Part shown: positions 1 through 10,607 of the stretch, in pieces
How the letters are laid out: every line of letters starts with the position of its first letter
Position numbering within the stretch: the first letter of the stretch is position 1
Source of the DNA: Staphylotrichum longicolle
Lineage: Eukaryota; Ascomycota; Sordariomycetes; Sordariales; Chaetomiaceae
Assembly (NCBI GenBank): GCA_019096155.1
Contig: JAHCVI010000001.1
Coordinates: 10,168,001 to 10,232,000 of the forward strand
DNA length: 64,000 bases
Reading direction: 5' to 3'
Made by a program: the position numbers and the translations under genes
Notes under the pieces: generated by a model
What the model saw: the letters and a program-made list of their open reading frames with translations, nothing else
Told to the model about the DNA's origin: nothing
The model's database searches: none

Positions 1-13
1 CCCCCCTTCCAAC

Positions 14-1546
14 TTACTTCTTCCCCCACTTTAAAAACTTGCTCAACTTCTTCTTGACAGCATCAGAGTCCATGCCACCCTCCTCCGCGAAGCTTTTTGC
101 CTCGACGGTCCCGCCCCAGCAGCAGACGGCCCTTCCTCCTCCTCGGGTCCTCCGCCCTGCGGCACCTCCGGCACGACCACCTCCCGCGCCTTGCTCGCCA
201 CGCTCCCCTTGAGAAACGGCTCCTTGCGCGCGGCGGCCGTGGCCGCGTCCTCCCACAGCAGGTGCAGCATCTCGCGCCCCTTGAGGCGGTACCCCGCGAT
301 GAGCTTCCTGTCGCTCTCCTGTATGACCGTCTTCGGGCCGGGCAGGATCAGCTTGAACGGCTGGGACGGGTGGGCCATGACGCCGCGGATGGCGTGGTAC
401 AGGAAGGCGCCCGTCTCGTCGGGCGTGACGGTCCACACGGCCGAGGTCTGGTCGGGGAAGCGGACCTTGACTTCGACCTTGGTGATCTTGGCGAGGCGGG
501 CGGCCTCCTCGGCTGCGTCGGCGGCGAGCTCGGCGTCGGATTTGAGGCGAGTGTTTTGAGAGCGCTGGGCGAGTTGCTGCTGGCGGAGCTGGGCGTGGGC
601 GATGGTGGGTTCGTACACGGAGTCGTCTTCGTGGATGCGGGTGGCGGCCGGGGTGGAGGAGGAGGGCGCGGAGAAAACGCCAGTTGGTTGGAGCGGGTCG
701 GATGGGCCGGCGGTTGGAGGGGATGGTCCGTCGATTTCCATAGCTTCAGCAGCTGTGCTTGGTGCTGGTGGCGGGCTTGGTGTTGGCTCCTCAGCGATTG
801 TCGGCGCCGGAGCCTCGGGTTTTGGTGTCTCGTCCACGAAAACGTCCGTCTTGGGTTGCTCGGGCACCGGAACCGAGGAAGGATTCCCATTCTCCGCGGG
901 CTTTGGCTGCTCCGTTTCGACATCATTGAGATACTGAGAAATCACCTGCATGGCGTCGAAGAGGGTCCTCTCGCTGAGCTTGAAGACGACCCTCAATACA
1001 ATGCTGCCGGAGTTGATGCCGCATTGTGACAGAGTCTTTTGAAGGTCCTCCAGGGCCGAATACTCTCTGCCCATGATGTTGACCACGGGGGCTTCGTGGT
1101 AGAGCTGGCCGCTGTTTGTCCCCACAGGCACGCCCCGTCCTGTGATGTTGAGGCCCTTTTCTGCGGTCTCAAACTGCCGCATAACTTGCCATAGTGACAT
1201 GTCGCTGGGCAGCTTCTTGGTGTATCGCTGGCCGTTCAGATCAAGCGCAATCGACACCACCGAGGCGCTCTTTGACTTTTGGACGAGCTCGAGCTTGGCG
1301 CCGGGGCTGAGGCCTGATGTCCGGAACGGCCCAGTGAGGTCGACCAGCTTTTGTTTGTGCCTGTGCTTGTCAGTTTACTGCTGGAAGGGCAAGGCAGCTG
1401 AGTACCTACTTGAGCTCATACTTGTCACTTGTCAGGTTCAGCTTTCTGCAAGCCTCGCCGAGGACGTCGACCAGATAAGTCCCTGGGGTGACCTTGATCT
1501 TGGCTCGCCTGAGATCACTCGAGACAACCTCGACGTGAGCAGACAT
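14..1546 (-). CDS. UBX-domain protein of the TUG/ASPSCR1 (yeast Ubx4) family, 3' frame disturbed
   Basis: Probable Cdc48/p97 adaptor. Exon 1 is 1410-1546 and exon 2 runs from 1360 down; the 49-nt intron (1361-1409) splits the Lys codon in YELK-HKQK. The start MSAHVEVV leads into a TUG-type N-terminal ubiquitin-like domain (about residues 1-75), followed by a second ubiquitin-like stretch, a long Pro/Ser/Ala linker, and a C-terminal UBX-like domain (KVEVKVRFPDQTS... ending near LKGREMLHLLWED). The frame that carries the UBX domain runs on to a stop at 43 with an Arg-rich tail. The expected family ending, a Lys-rich FLKWGKK, lies in the next frame and stops at 14-16. Total exon length is one base short of a multiple of three, so there is an apparent single-base frameshift around 80-135, close to a run of five A and several G runs. 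It shares its promoter with the divergent proteasome gene. Family is certain; the C-terminus is not. Confidence 0.85.
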
Positions 1547-2497
1547 TTTGAAGACTGTTGATTGAGAGAGGAAGTGTTGTCGGGAGATGTCCAGCTCGGA
1601 CGCCGTGGGTCGATCTTGAACTCCACTCGCAGCCAGCAGTCAAGCGGGAGAAGGTGTCTCGGTTCAGCAACCTAGATACTAAAACAGAGATCACGAGAGC
1701 TCTGTGCGGTTGAGACGAGCAGAACTCGGTTTCAGAAATGAAATCTGCTTCAGGTGCGGGTCGGTTTCGATACGTCAGCTTGATGGTGGTAAGGTGGCTT
1801 TGTGTTGTAATGAAGCAACCGAATGCGATGTGAAGCTCAGACCCCGCCACTGTCGCTCAGGGAAACAGTGACATGCAACCAGCTTAGGCAGTCAGTGCAG
1901 GAGGAGAGTTTGACGTGAAAACACCTCAAATACACACAGATGCAAGTACCTTAGGTATCGTAATGCTGTCAGCAAATCGTCAAGCAGTCTCGAAGTTATA
2001 GAAATCGGTCGAATATCAGGGACTCGTCATCAGCCTGGTGGACTGAACGGGAGCCTGGCCCGGGCTTGGACAGAGGATGGAGGGGCAATTCCAACAGCCA
2101 TGCAGCACTGGCCACCGGGGGTAGCTGCCAGGGTCCCGACCTTAGCGCCGCCCAACACCGCCTTTCCCTGCCGGGTACCCCGGTCGCTTCCCGGCCGCGC
2201 CAGCTGCGTGTTGCCTTGCACGTCAACTCCAGTTGCAGCCTGTCAGCTGGAGCTCCAACCCGACAACAAGGCGATTGCTGCACCAGAGCTCCAGCGACGA
2301 CACCTCAACCACACCCGATCCGCAATTCCATCCCGATCTGCATCCCGCGACGAATTCAAGATCCCAGCGATTCCTTCTGACACTTCCCGTCGTTTTCCCA
2401 ACAGTCACGAGTTGAGGGACCAGTCGCTCTCGTTCGCTGTCTCGTCCTCCCGAACCATCACCAGCCACATTCTCAGTTAACTTTATACACAGCCAAG
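1547..2497. promoter_or_regulatory. Divergent promoter region, UBX gene / PUP3
   Basis: This 951-bp gap lies between two start codons and must hold both promoters and 5' leaders. The PUP3 side is pyrimidine-rich (about 2280-2480), as is common just upstream of fungal transcription starts. I see no clear TATA box and no perfect copy of the yeast proteasome element GGTGGCAAA. No protein gene is supported here. Confidence 0.5.
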
Positions 2498-3347
2498 ATG
2501 GTATGACTTCCACCTCCCTCTTCCCCCTCCCTCGATTTCTGTAGCTAACCCACAATCTCTCCAGCCGTCCCCCTTCTCAATAAGTACGCCCTCCCCCTCC
2601 CAACCCTCCAAACCACCATCCCCCCCTCCGACCAGAACGCCCTTCCTAACCACCGCTCTCCTTCCTCTCCCCAACAGACGGCGGCGCCTGCGTCGCCATG
2701 GTCGGCAAGGACTGCGTGGCCATCGCCTGCGACCTGCGCCTGGGCCTGCAGGCTCTGACCGTGTCCAACAACTTCCCCAAGGTCTTCCAGTACGGCGACA
2801 ACGTGTTCCTCGGCCTGACGGGCCTCGCGACCGACGTGTCCACCGTGTCGGACCTCTTCCGCTACAAGGTCAACATGTACCGCCTGCGCGAGGAGCGCCA
2901 CATCGCCCCGCGCACCTTCGCCAACCTGGTCAGCAGCAGCCTGTACGAGCGGCGGTTCGGCCCCTACTTTGTCAGCCCCGTGGTCGCCGGGCTGGACCCC
3001 AAGACGGGCGCGCCGTTCATCTGCGGGTTCGACAGCATCGGGTGCATTGATTTCGCGCAGGACTTTATCGTGAGCGGGACGGCGACGGACCAGCTGTTTG
3101 GCATGTGCGAGAGCCTTTGGGAGCCGGGTTTGGTATGGACACACGCGAAGCCTCGTCCGGTGTTAGGGGTTTGGTTTTGCTAACTACTTGTGATAATACA
3201 CAGGGCCCGGATGAGCTGTTCGAGACCATCTCTCAGGCGCTGCTCAACGCCGTCGACCGCGATGCCCTTTCCGGCTGGGGCGCCCACGTTTACATCATCG
3301 AGAAGGACAAGGTGACCAAGAGGCTGCTGAAGGGGCGGCAGGATTAG
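2498..3347 (+). CDS. PUP3: 20S proteasome subunit beta-3
   Basis: Non-catalytic beta-3 subunit of the 20S proteasome core. Four exons are supported by phase: 2498-2500 (the ATG alone), 2565-2583, 2678-3132 and 3204-3347, giving 206 aa, the normal family length. The product begins MPSPFSINGGACVAM and continues with the conserved GKDCVAIACDLRLG and FQYGDNVFLGLTGLATD segments; it ends KRLLKGRQD. As in other beta-3 subunits, there is no processed N-terminal catalytic Thr. The first exon contains only the initiator codon and the second is 19 nt, so the gene is easily mis-annotated with a start at the internal Met in exon 3. It is divergent from the UBX gene and convergent with the SERCA gene. Confidence 0.95.
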
Positions 3348-3585
3348 AGTGGGCGTTTGGTAGACAATGGCGGGATGGGCAGGGACTCGCGTTTCAGCGA
3401 GGGAGCTGGGCATATGGGGCGTTGTAACAATAACCGCATTTCGAGACAGACGTGGTCGACATCTCAAAGAGAGACCGCATGACAAACGCTCTCCGTGAAA
3501 TGGGTGAATCTGCCGCTTGTCGGCATCGTCTGATTTGATCTACTAGATACAAGTCTACACGTTTATGCACACCGCCTCCTGCTCT

Positions 3586-6500
3586 CTACTGCTCCTTCTT
3601 CGCCTTGGGCAGCCTGCTCGTCGAGCTCTGCACGAAGAACGTCCGTTCCACGAACTTGAGACCCTCATCGATGAGACTGCATATCGTTAGCGATTGATCG
3701 TAGACTTGGGAGTTTAGGCACGACTCACATGACAGGCGCGCTGATGGCGAGGACCGCCTTCCACTCGGCCCAGTTGAGCGGCAGGATGGAGAAGAGCGAC
3801 TGCAGGAACGGAATGTACAGCAGGGCAAAGTGCAGCGCCATCGACAGGGCGATGGCGTACACCAGCATCATGTTCTCCCACACGGGGAGCGTCAGGAGCG
3901 ACTCGCTCGACGACAGCGCGTTCATGGCGTTGAACATCTCGATGACGACCAGGATCGACAGCGAGACGGTCGACCCGGCCTTGGCCATCTCGTTGCCAAA
4001 CATCTGGCAGCCAATCTCGGGGAAGTCGGTGGAGCAGCGGTGGAAGTGCGAGAGCTGGTAGAAGCTGATCTGGGGACCCTCCGAGTAGAACATGAACCAC
4101 CAGGCGTAGCCGGCGACCGTGGCGAGACCGACGTAGGTGCCAATGACCATGTAGCGGAAGAACAGCCAGCCGCCGATCAAGGCCTCGTCACGCTTCCGCG
4201 GGTGTCGCTTCATGATGTCGTGATCGGGCGGGTTGAAGGAGAGCGCGGTGGCCGGGAGACCGTCGGTGACGAGGTTGACCCAGAGTAGCTGGACGGGGAT
4301 GAGCGCCTCAGGCATGCCCAGAGCGGCCGTCAAGAAGATGGAGACGACCTCGCCAATGTTGGACGAGATCAGATAGCGAATGAACTGTTGAGTGTTGTTG
4401 TAGATGGACCGTCCCTCTTCGATGGCGACACCAATGGTAGCAAAGTTGTCATCGGCGAGCACCATGTCGGCCGCAAGCTTGGACACGTCGGTGCCAGAGC
4501 CCATTGCGACGCCAATGTCGGCCTTCTTGAGAGCGGGCGCGTCGTTGACACCGTCGCCCGTCATGGCGACGACTTCACCGAGCGACTGGAGCAGGTCGAC
4601 GAGCTTGGACTTGTGCGCGGGCTCGACACGAGAGAACAGAGAGGCATTCTTGGCCGCCTCAAGCTGTTCGCTGGGGCTGAGGTTGTCAAACTCGCGTCCA
4701 GTGAAGCTCTTGCCGGTCAGATCCTCATAGGGGCCAAACACGCCAATCTGGCGGCAGATGGTCTCGGCGGTGTTGCGGTTGTCGCCAGTGACGACAATGA
4801 CGCGAATACCAGCGTCCTTGCACTTCTGAATGGCAGCAGGAACCTCCGGGCGAGGAGGATCCAGCATGCCGACGAGACCGAGAAGGGTGAGGTTCTGTTC
4901 CAGAGCAGCGTACTCAGAGGTCGACTTGGCCTTGTGGAGGAGGGGTTCATCGTTCACACCGTCACGGCTCGCCAGCGCGATAACGCGGAGACCCTTATTG
5001 CCATAGTCCACGACCTCCTTGAGGAGGAGGTCGGCGAGCTTGCGATCGAGAGGAACCTTCTTGCCATCACGTCCGAGCAGAGTGTGGGTGCAGCGTTCGA
5101 TGATGGACTCGGGGGCGCCCTTGACGAAAAGCTTCTGCTGTGTTCCGTTCTGAACAAGAACCGACATGCTCTTGCGGTCGCGCGAGAACTCGTAAGTAGC
5201 GAGGCGGCTGTACTGCTTCTCGTACCACGAGCTGGCGTAGTGAACGCGGTCCTGAGGGTGGCTGTCGGAGGGGGCACAGGGGCCAATCTTTTCGACCATA
5301 GCACGGAGAGCACCCTCGGTGGGTTCACCAACGTTGGAGTAGGTCGCCGAGTGAGGGTGGTAATCAAGGCGGGCTTCGTTGCAGAGGGCCGAGACTTCGG
5401 TCATTTGACGCACCGTGGCGGACTCTTGAGCGAGGTCCGAAACCGACTTGCCCTGGAACTTGATATCGCCCTTGGGCTCAAAGGGTGTACCCTCAACATC
5501 GAGCTCCTCCAGGTCGGTTCCGTTGCTGTTGAGATAAACGATCTTGCTAACGCTCATCTGGTTCGTGGTGAGAGTGCCCGTCTTGTCAGAGCAGATGACG
5601 CTGCAGCTGCCGAGCGTCTCGACCGAAGGCAGACTCCTGACGACCGCGTTCTTGGCAGCCATCTTCCGGGTACCCAGGGCGAGGCAGGTGGTGATGACGA
5701 CAGCAAGACCCTCAGGGATAGCGGCAACGCCGAGCGAGACGGCAATCTTGAGGTAGTAGATGGCGCCCTTGGTCCAGTTCCCGTGGCTGGGGTCGTTGAA
5801 GTGAGGAATGTTGATCAGCCAGACGAGGACGCAGATAACAGTGATGACCTTGGCGAGCTGGTCGCCAAAGTCGTTGAGCTTCTGCTTCAGGGGGGTGGGC
5901 TCGGAAATCTGGGCGGTGATGCTCTCATGAATATCGCCAATGGCAGTGCGCGAGCCGGTCAAGACGACGACCGCCTTGGCGTGGCCGGTGACAACGGTGG
6001 TTCCGGAGAAGAGCATGTTGATCTGGTCCTGGAGCACTGCCTTGTCGTCCTTGACGACGGCATGGCTATCCTTGCCCACACTCTCACTTTCTCCGGTCAG
6101 GATGGCCTGGTCGACGGCGAAGCTGTTGCTCTGAATCGCAACCAGGCGGCAGTCGGCGGGGATCCGGGCACCAACGGAGACATCGACGATATCGCCGGGG
6201 ACAAGCTCCTCGGCCTTGATCCGGTGAACCTGGCCATTGCGCACCACGTTGGCCTCGTTGGCCGAGTATTCCTGCAGCGCAGCGATCGCTTTCTCGGCGC
6301 TGCTCTCTTGAGAAACTCCGACGACGGCATTGAGAATCAGGATGGTGAGGATGACGGCCGGGTCGACGAATGCGCTCCATCCGCCTTCCTCCTCGAAGAG
6401 CGCCAGCACAAACGAGATGGCAGCGGAGGCGAGAAGGATAAGGACGAGTTGATCCTTGAACTGTTCGAGAATGAGTTCCCAGAGGGGAGTCGGGGGCTCG

Positions 6501-6697
6501 TCGGCGATGGCTGTTGGGAGAACTGTCAGCCACGGCTCCTCCTATCTCGATGCGACTCCAAGGGGGGGTTCCTGCATACCATTCTTCCCGTGCTTGGCCC
6601 GCGACTGCGAGACTTGCTCGTCGGTCAGACCAGCTGTCGGGCTCACACCGAGCGTGCCAAGCACTCTTTCGATCGGCTTTGCGAACGCGTTGTCCAT
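3586..6697 (-). CDS. nca-1: SERCA-type Ca2+-transporting P-type ATPase
   Basis: P2A-type ATPase that pumps Ca2+ into the ER, orthologous in family to animal SERCA and Neurospora NCA-1. Three exons: 6580-6697, 3729-6510 and 3586-3676, giving 996 aa, typical for SERCA. Visible motifs are the actuator TGES, the M4 Ca-site segment PEGL (about residue 305), the phosphorylation site CSDKTGTLT with Asp near 348, the nucleotide-domain KGAPES, and the hinge TGDGVNDAPALK. The N-terminus MDNAFAKPIERVL and the short last exon (LIDEGLKFVERTFF...) were recovered by splicing. Position +1 after PEGL is Ala instead of the animal Pro, which I believe is common in fungal members. The C-terminus KKAKKEQ-like tail is basic. 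Confidence 0.96.
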
Positions 6698-7955
6698 GTT
6701 AGCGGGCGTGGTGGCCCCTGGCTGGCAGCGGGGCGTGTCTTATGAAGAGCGACCTCGAAAGGGAAATCGGAGATGGAAACCCGCAAAAATCCACCATAAA
6801 AGAGCTTCAGAAGCAGCGGAACGAAGGCGCTTGTGAAAATACCATGGGGCAAAGAGAGACGGAAAACAGCCTCACCAAGCAGAAGGATGCCAAAAAGCGA
6901 GTGGAATTTGGGATCCGAAACAGGCTCAGTATTTCTTTAGTCCCGAATCCATGTGCACGACGTGTCCAGTTCAAACAAGTCGCCGCTCGGCACCTCCTAG
7001 CCTCTCCGGGTGGAGTTGGATGCTGACAGGTCGCCCCTGTCGCCGGCCCCAACTCCCGTTGGCCAGCTCAGGCCAGGCACAGCACGCCCCACCAAGACTG
7101 AGTCCGGCTCAGCCCTGCAAGTCAAGCCGCTGCCGCTGCCGCCGTTGCAGGTCCTCGCCCAGCACGAGGGAAACCAATCATGGTCATCTGGGTGAGCCAA
7201 GCCACAGAGGAGTTGTTGGCGACTCTCTGGGTGCTGGTGCGCTTGCAGGAGGGTAGAGTTTACTCGGTGAAAGATGCAACTTCGCAGGTAAACAAAGGGA
7301 GCTCGTATTTCCGCCTGTTACTGCTTACACAGTGTTTCATTTGTCAGTTGGCTGGAAGGAACCGGATGGGGAGGGCCTTGACTTGATCCGTTCGCGCCCA
7401 GACATTGAAGAGCCAAGCGCGTCCACGACGGTGGGGGTTCGAATGTTCTGGTGCCTTGAGTCCACCTGTGGCCAAGTTTGACCCATCTGTTCGAAACTCG
7501 GTGGCTGATTGGTCCCCGCGGATTTGAAGTTTGAGATTCGCCCGGGTTTACTCAGTTTGGTTTATACTTTCGGCAATTATTAAGGTATGTATGTATTAGA
7601 GGAGTGTTTCTTCATTTCATAACATCAGTGTTTTCAGATGCCTACGTTACACAGGTATCTAAGCCGGGCGCCATGCCGCAGAAAGCCTGGTTTTGTAGTG
7701 AGGTGCTGTAGCCTAAGGACTTCGGTGGTCTCCTGGATCTGAAGTGTGTGCCTTGGGGAAAATCGTGGCCTGCCAGAAGTTTACCCCGCCAACCCCACCT
7801 GATCTCAAGTCAACAACAGCATCAGGCAGATGCCAAATCAAGCCCTCGCTCACCCAGTGATCAACAGTCCAGACATTCCCTTCATAATCAGCCAGATTTA
7901 GCCCCCCTTTTCTTCATCCCTCGACAGCTGTCTCCCAGAGACCAAACCCTTCACA
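6698..7955. promoter_or_regulatory. Divergent promoter region, SERCA / tubulin cofactor A
   Basis: A 1.26-kb gap between two start codons. It contains only short, composition-driven open frames and no recognisable domain. I looked for a tRNA around the GGTTCGAAT at about 7436, but the T-arm does not pair. Confidence 0.45.
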
Positions 7956-8396
7956 ATGGCGCCCCCAACCCCCCTCGCCATCGCAACGCAGGCCGTCAAC
8001 CGCCTCGTCAAGGAAGAGTCGTATTACCACAAGGAACAGGCCAGCCAGGAGAAGCGTATTGCCAAGCTTGAGGAGGACATCAAGAACAACAGCTCCGACC
8101 TGGACAGCAACGCCGAGTACATCTTGAAACAAGAGGTAGACCATCCGTCCTCGCCGCCTGGCATTGTACAACCCTAACCCTCGCTCTAGAAAACCGCCCT
8201 GGACGAGACCAAGGCCGTGTTTGAGCCCCTGAGGAGGCGCATCGCCGACGCGGTGGAGAAGCTCGAGGAGCAGATCGCCATCTCGGAGAGCGATGGGACC
8301 GGGTCCGAGGAGGAGCTGGCCAAGGCGAAGGAGGCGCTGAAGGCGGGGCAGAAGGTTGCGGAGGAGGAGGACGAGCAGGAGCATGAGGAATTGTAA
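7956..8396 (+). CDS. RBL2: Tubulin-folding cofactor A (TBCA/Rbl2)
   Basis: Small helical chaperone that binds beta-tubulin during tubulin heterodimer assembly in the cytosol. Two exons, 7956-8135 and 8190-8396, separated by a 54-nt intron in phase 0, give 128 aa. The product starts MAPPTPLAIATQAVNRLVKEE and is predicted to be almost wholly alpha-helical and charged, with the family segment KEESYYHKEQ. The C-terminus is an acidic Glu-rich tail. The stop is only about 100 bp from the stop of the convergent THOC7-like gene, so their 3' UTRs probably overlap. Confidence 0.9.
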
Positions 8397-8499
8397 GGGG
8401 ATGGAGTTTGCACTTTTTTGGCAGGTAGATGAGTTTGCGGATATCAGGCAAACAACTTGACTTTACATTAGTGACCGCACCTTGAGCGGATGTGACCGA

Positions 8500-9696
8500 T
8501 CACGTCGTATCCATGCTGTCTGCCTCCCCTTCCGCCGCGACCCGAGGCGCGTCCTCGGCCGGAGGCGGCGTCAAGGGGCTATCGGGTTCCGACTCATCGC
8601 CCTTTGCCTCTCCCATCTCGACGTCCTCTCCCTCTTCCACCTCGCCCTGCATCGACTTGGACTCCCTCTCAACCGAGCCCTCGCGACTGCCCATCTGGCT
8701 TCCCACCTGACTACCCATCTGGCTGCCCATTTGCGAGAAGCTGGCGCCGATATCCGTGACCCGCTTGGCGGTAAACGACTGGCTCGGTGCAGGACTCTCC
8801 CTGGCCGGCGTCCTCCCGCCAGCCGAGAGCGGCCGCGGCGTGCCGGCCACATCACCGCTCTCCGCCCCGCTCTTGGGCACCAACCCACCGGCTTCCGGCC
8901 TCGGCGTCCCCTCTCGACTCCCCACCCCGGACGGCCGCGGCGTGCCCCCGGCCACATCGTCGTCGTCCATGCCCTCCCTCCTCTCCACCTCCTCCTTCTC
9001 GTCCCGAATCAGCCGCCGCAGCCGCATGCTCTCGTCCATGATGCGCGCAAACTGCTCGCGCCGCTCGTGCCACGTGACGCCGTACGCCTCGCGCTCCGCC
9101 TCGAGCTCCGCGATCTCGTCCTGCAGCTTCTGCAGGTTGGCCGCCTGCTCGTGGCGCGGGCGCAGCGACGCGTTGCTCGTGATGGCGTCGGCGAGCGCGT
9201 CGAACTGGCGCCGCTGGGCGAGCGTCGCGCGCGCGTCGTCGAGCTGCGCGCGGAGGGACGTGGTGTTGTCGCGCACCGACTGCGAGGCCGACAGGATGCG
9301 CGTGCGCTCAGCCGCGTAGCGCTCGCGCTCGCGCTCGTTGGCGGTCAGGAGGAACTGCAGGCGCGCGATGCTGCTGTCGAAGGCGGCGAAGTCGAGGGTC
9401 ACGTCTTCCTTGAGCTGGGCGAGCTCGGCCGACGTGGTGGTGGCATCGCTGCTGTTGGGGACAGGGGTGGAGTCGTCGGGTTGCTGGTGGTTGTTGCTGG
9501 TGGCTTGAGTGTTGGTGCCGTTTGTGGTCGGCTCGGGGGGCGGGGTTGGAGCCTGGCGGGCGCGAGCATTTGTTAGAGTGTGGAGGGTATTGAGGCGCTT
9601 GGTAATGCGCTTGAACGGCTTCTCTTCGACGTTGAGGAGGCGGGACTTGTGCAGCTCGTTTTCTTCTTTGTCGTCGAGGAGACCCCAGGACGCCAT
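8500..9696 (-). CDS. THOC7: THO complex subunit 7-like protein
   Basis: Single-exon gene, 398 aa. The start MASWGLLDDKEENELHKSR, the segment NVEEKPFKRITKRL and the following coiled-coil region (about residues 100-230) match the fungal THOC7/Mft1 family, part of the THO/TREX complex that couples transcription to mRNA export. The frame is open upstream of the chosen Met, but the conserved family start supports 9696. The C-terminal third is low complexity: several GTPRP motifs, then about five tandem MGSQ-like tetrapeptides, then an acidic Ser/Asp/Glu tail. The tail is much longer than in animal THOC7 and is probably disordered. Confidence 0.85.
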   Translation of the reverse strand: MASWGLLDDKEENELHKSRLLNVEEKPFKRITKRLNTLHTLTNARARQAPTPPPEPTTNGTNTQATSNNHQQPDDSTPVPNSSDATTTSAELAQLKEDVTLDFAAFDSSIARLQFLLTANERERERYAAERTRILSASQSVRDNTTSLRAQLDDARATLAQRRQFDALADAITSNASLRPRHEQAANLQKLQDEIAELEAEREAYGVTWHERREQFARIMDESMRLRRLIRDEKEEVERREGMDDDDVAGGTPRPSGVGSREGTPRPEAGGLVPKSGAESGDVAGTPRPLSAGGRTPARESPAPSQSFTAKRVTDIGASFSQMGSQMGSQVGSQMGSREGSVERESKSMQGEVEEGEDVEMGEAKGDESEPDSPLTPPPAEDAPRVAAEGEADSMDTT

Positions 9697-10607
9697 CTTG
9701 AAGGTTCGGGCTCGGGTTGCCCAGCGAGATTGCTGATGAGAAAAGTGATGTTGGATTTCGGGAGAAGCAGGGCTGGGAATAAGATACGAAGGTGCTGAAA
9801 GCCCACACAATGGTCCAGCAGTGCGGTTGTTGTTGCTTTGAACAAACCAGCTGATACTTGCAATCGAGCTTGCGATTGTGAGGTTGGAGATTCAAGTTCA
9901 ATGGGCAGGGATCAGATTGGTCCACTCCGGGGTCTCGTGTCCGCACTGTATGTGTTCTGTGTCCGTTTCCTGGCCAAATATCAACACATAACATGTAGAT
10001 ATGAAACGGTGAAGCAAAGACCATGTGCATGGCTATTCGGTATCTAGATGCAAACCGATTGTGAGAATTTTGTATACAGATCACTACATGTAAGAGGTCA
10101 TGACTCCGTGCTGCAGGTCCACCCTTGAGGTGCAGCATGATGGTCCCGCACTGTGGCAGCCGCGCTTCCCTGTCCCAGTTGTCCCAGTCTTAGTTTAGAA
10201 CCCTAAGCTTCGACCTTCCACCAGCATCACTTCGATCAGACGGTAGCCTCATCTGATCGCCATCACAGTCCACCTTTCTTTTCACAGCAAAGCACATTTT
10301 CGCGTGGCCATTTAAAGCCCGTGGACTCACCAGCAGATTCAGCTTCAAAATTCGAGAAGCGACCCCAACCGCCCACATACCGACTCGACGCTTCGGTCCG
10401 TTACCCACCTGCAGCTTGACCTCTGGCATATGACAATGATCAATCTCATACTGCAAATTCCTGCACATCAACATCATCCGCCACGAGATCTACTGCAGAC
10501 ATCAAACATAACGCTGCCCGTCTCATCGCGCGTTCTCAATTACCACAGCAACCCCCTTAGAGTACCAACCTATATAAGGCGGAACCCCCCAGATCTGGTT
10601 GCCTATC
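9697..10607. promoter_or_regulatory. Divergent promoter region, THOC7 / elongin A, with TATA-like box
   Basis: A 911-bp gap between start codons. A clear TATATAAGG lies at 10571-10579 on the plus strand, only about 30 bases before the elongin A ATG, which would leave a very short leader. Nothing else is recognised. Confidence 0.5.

Noticed and set aside
4388..6745. 785-codon open frame on the plus strand, antisense to the SERCA gene
   Set aside because: The strong third-position G/C bias of the SERCA gene removes stops from the complementary frame; the translation has no family features.
8482..9576. Plus-strand 364-codon frame antisense to THOC7
   Set aside because: It mirrors the coiled-coil gene; the product is His/Leu/Arg-rich nonsense.
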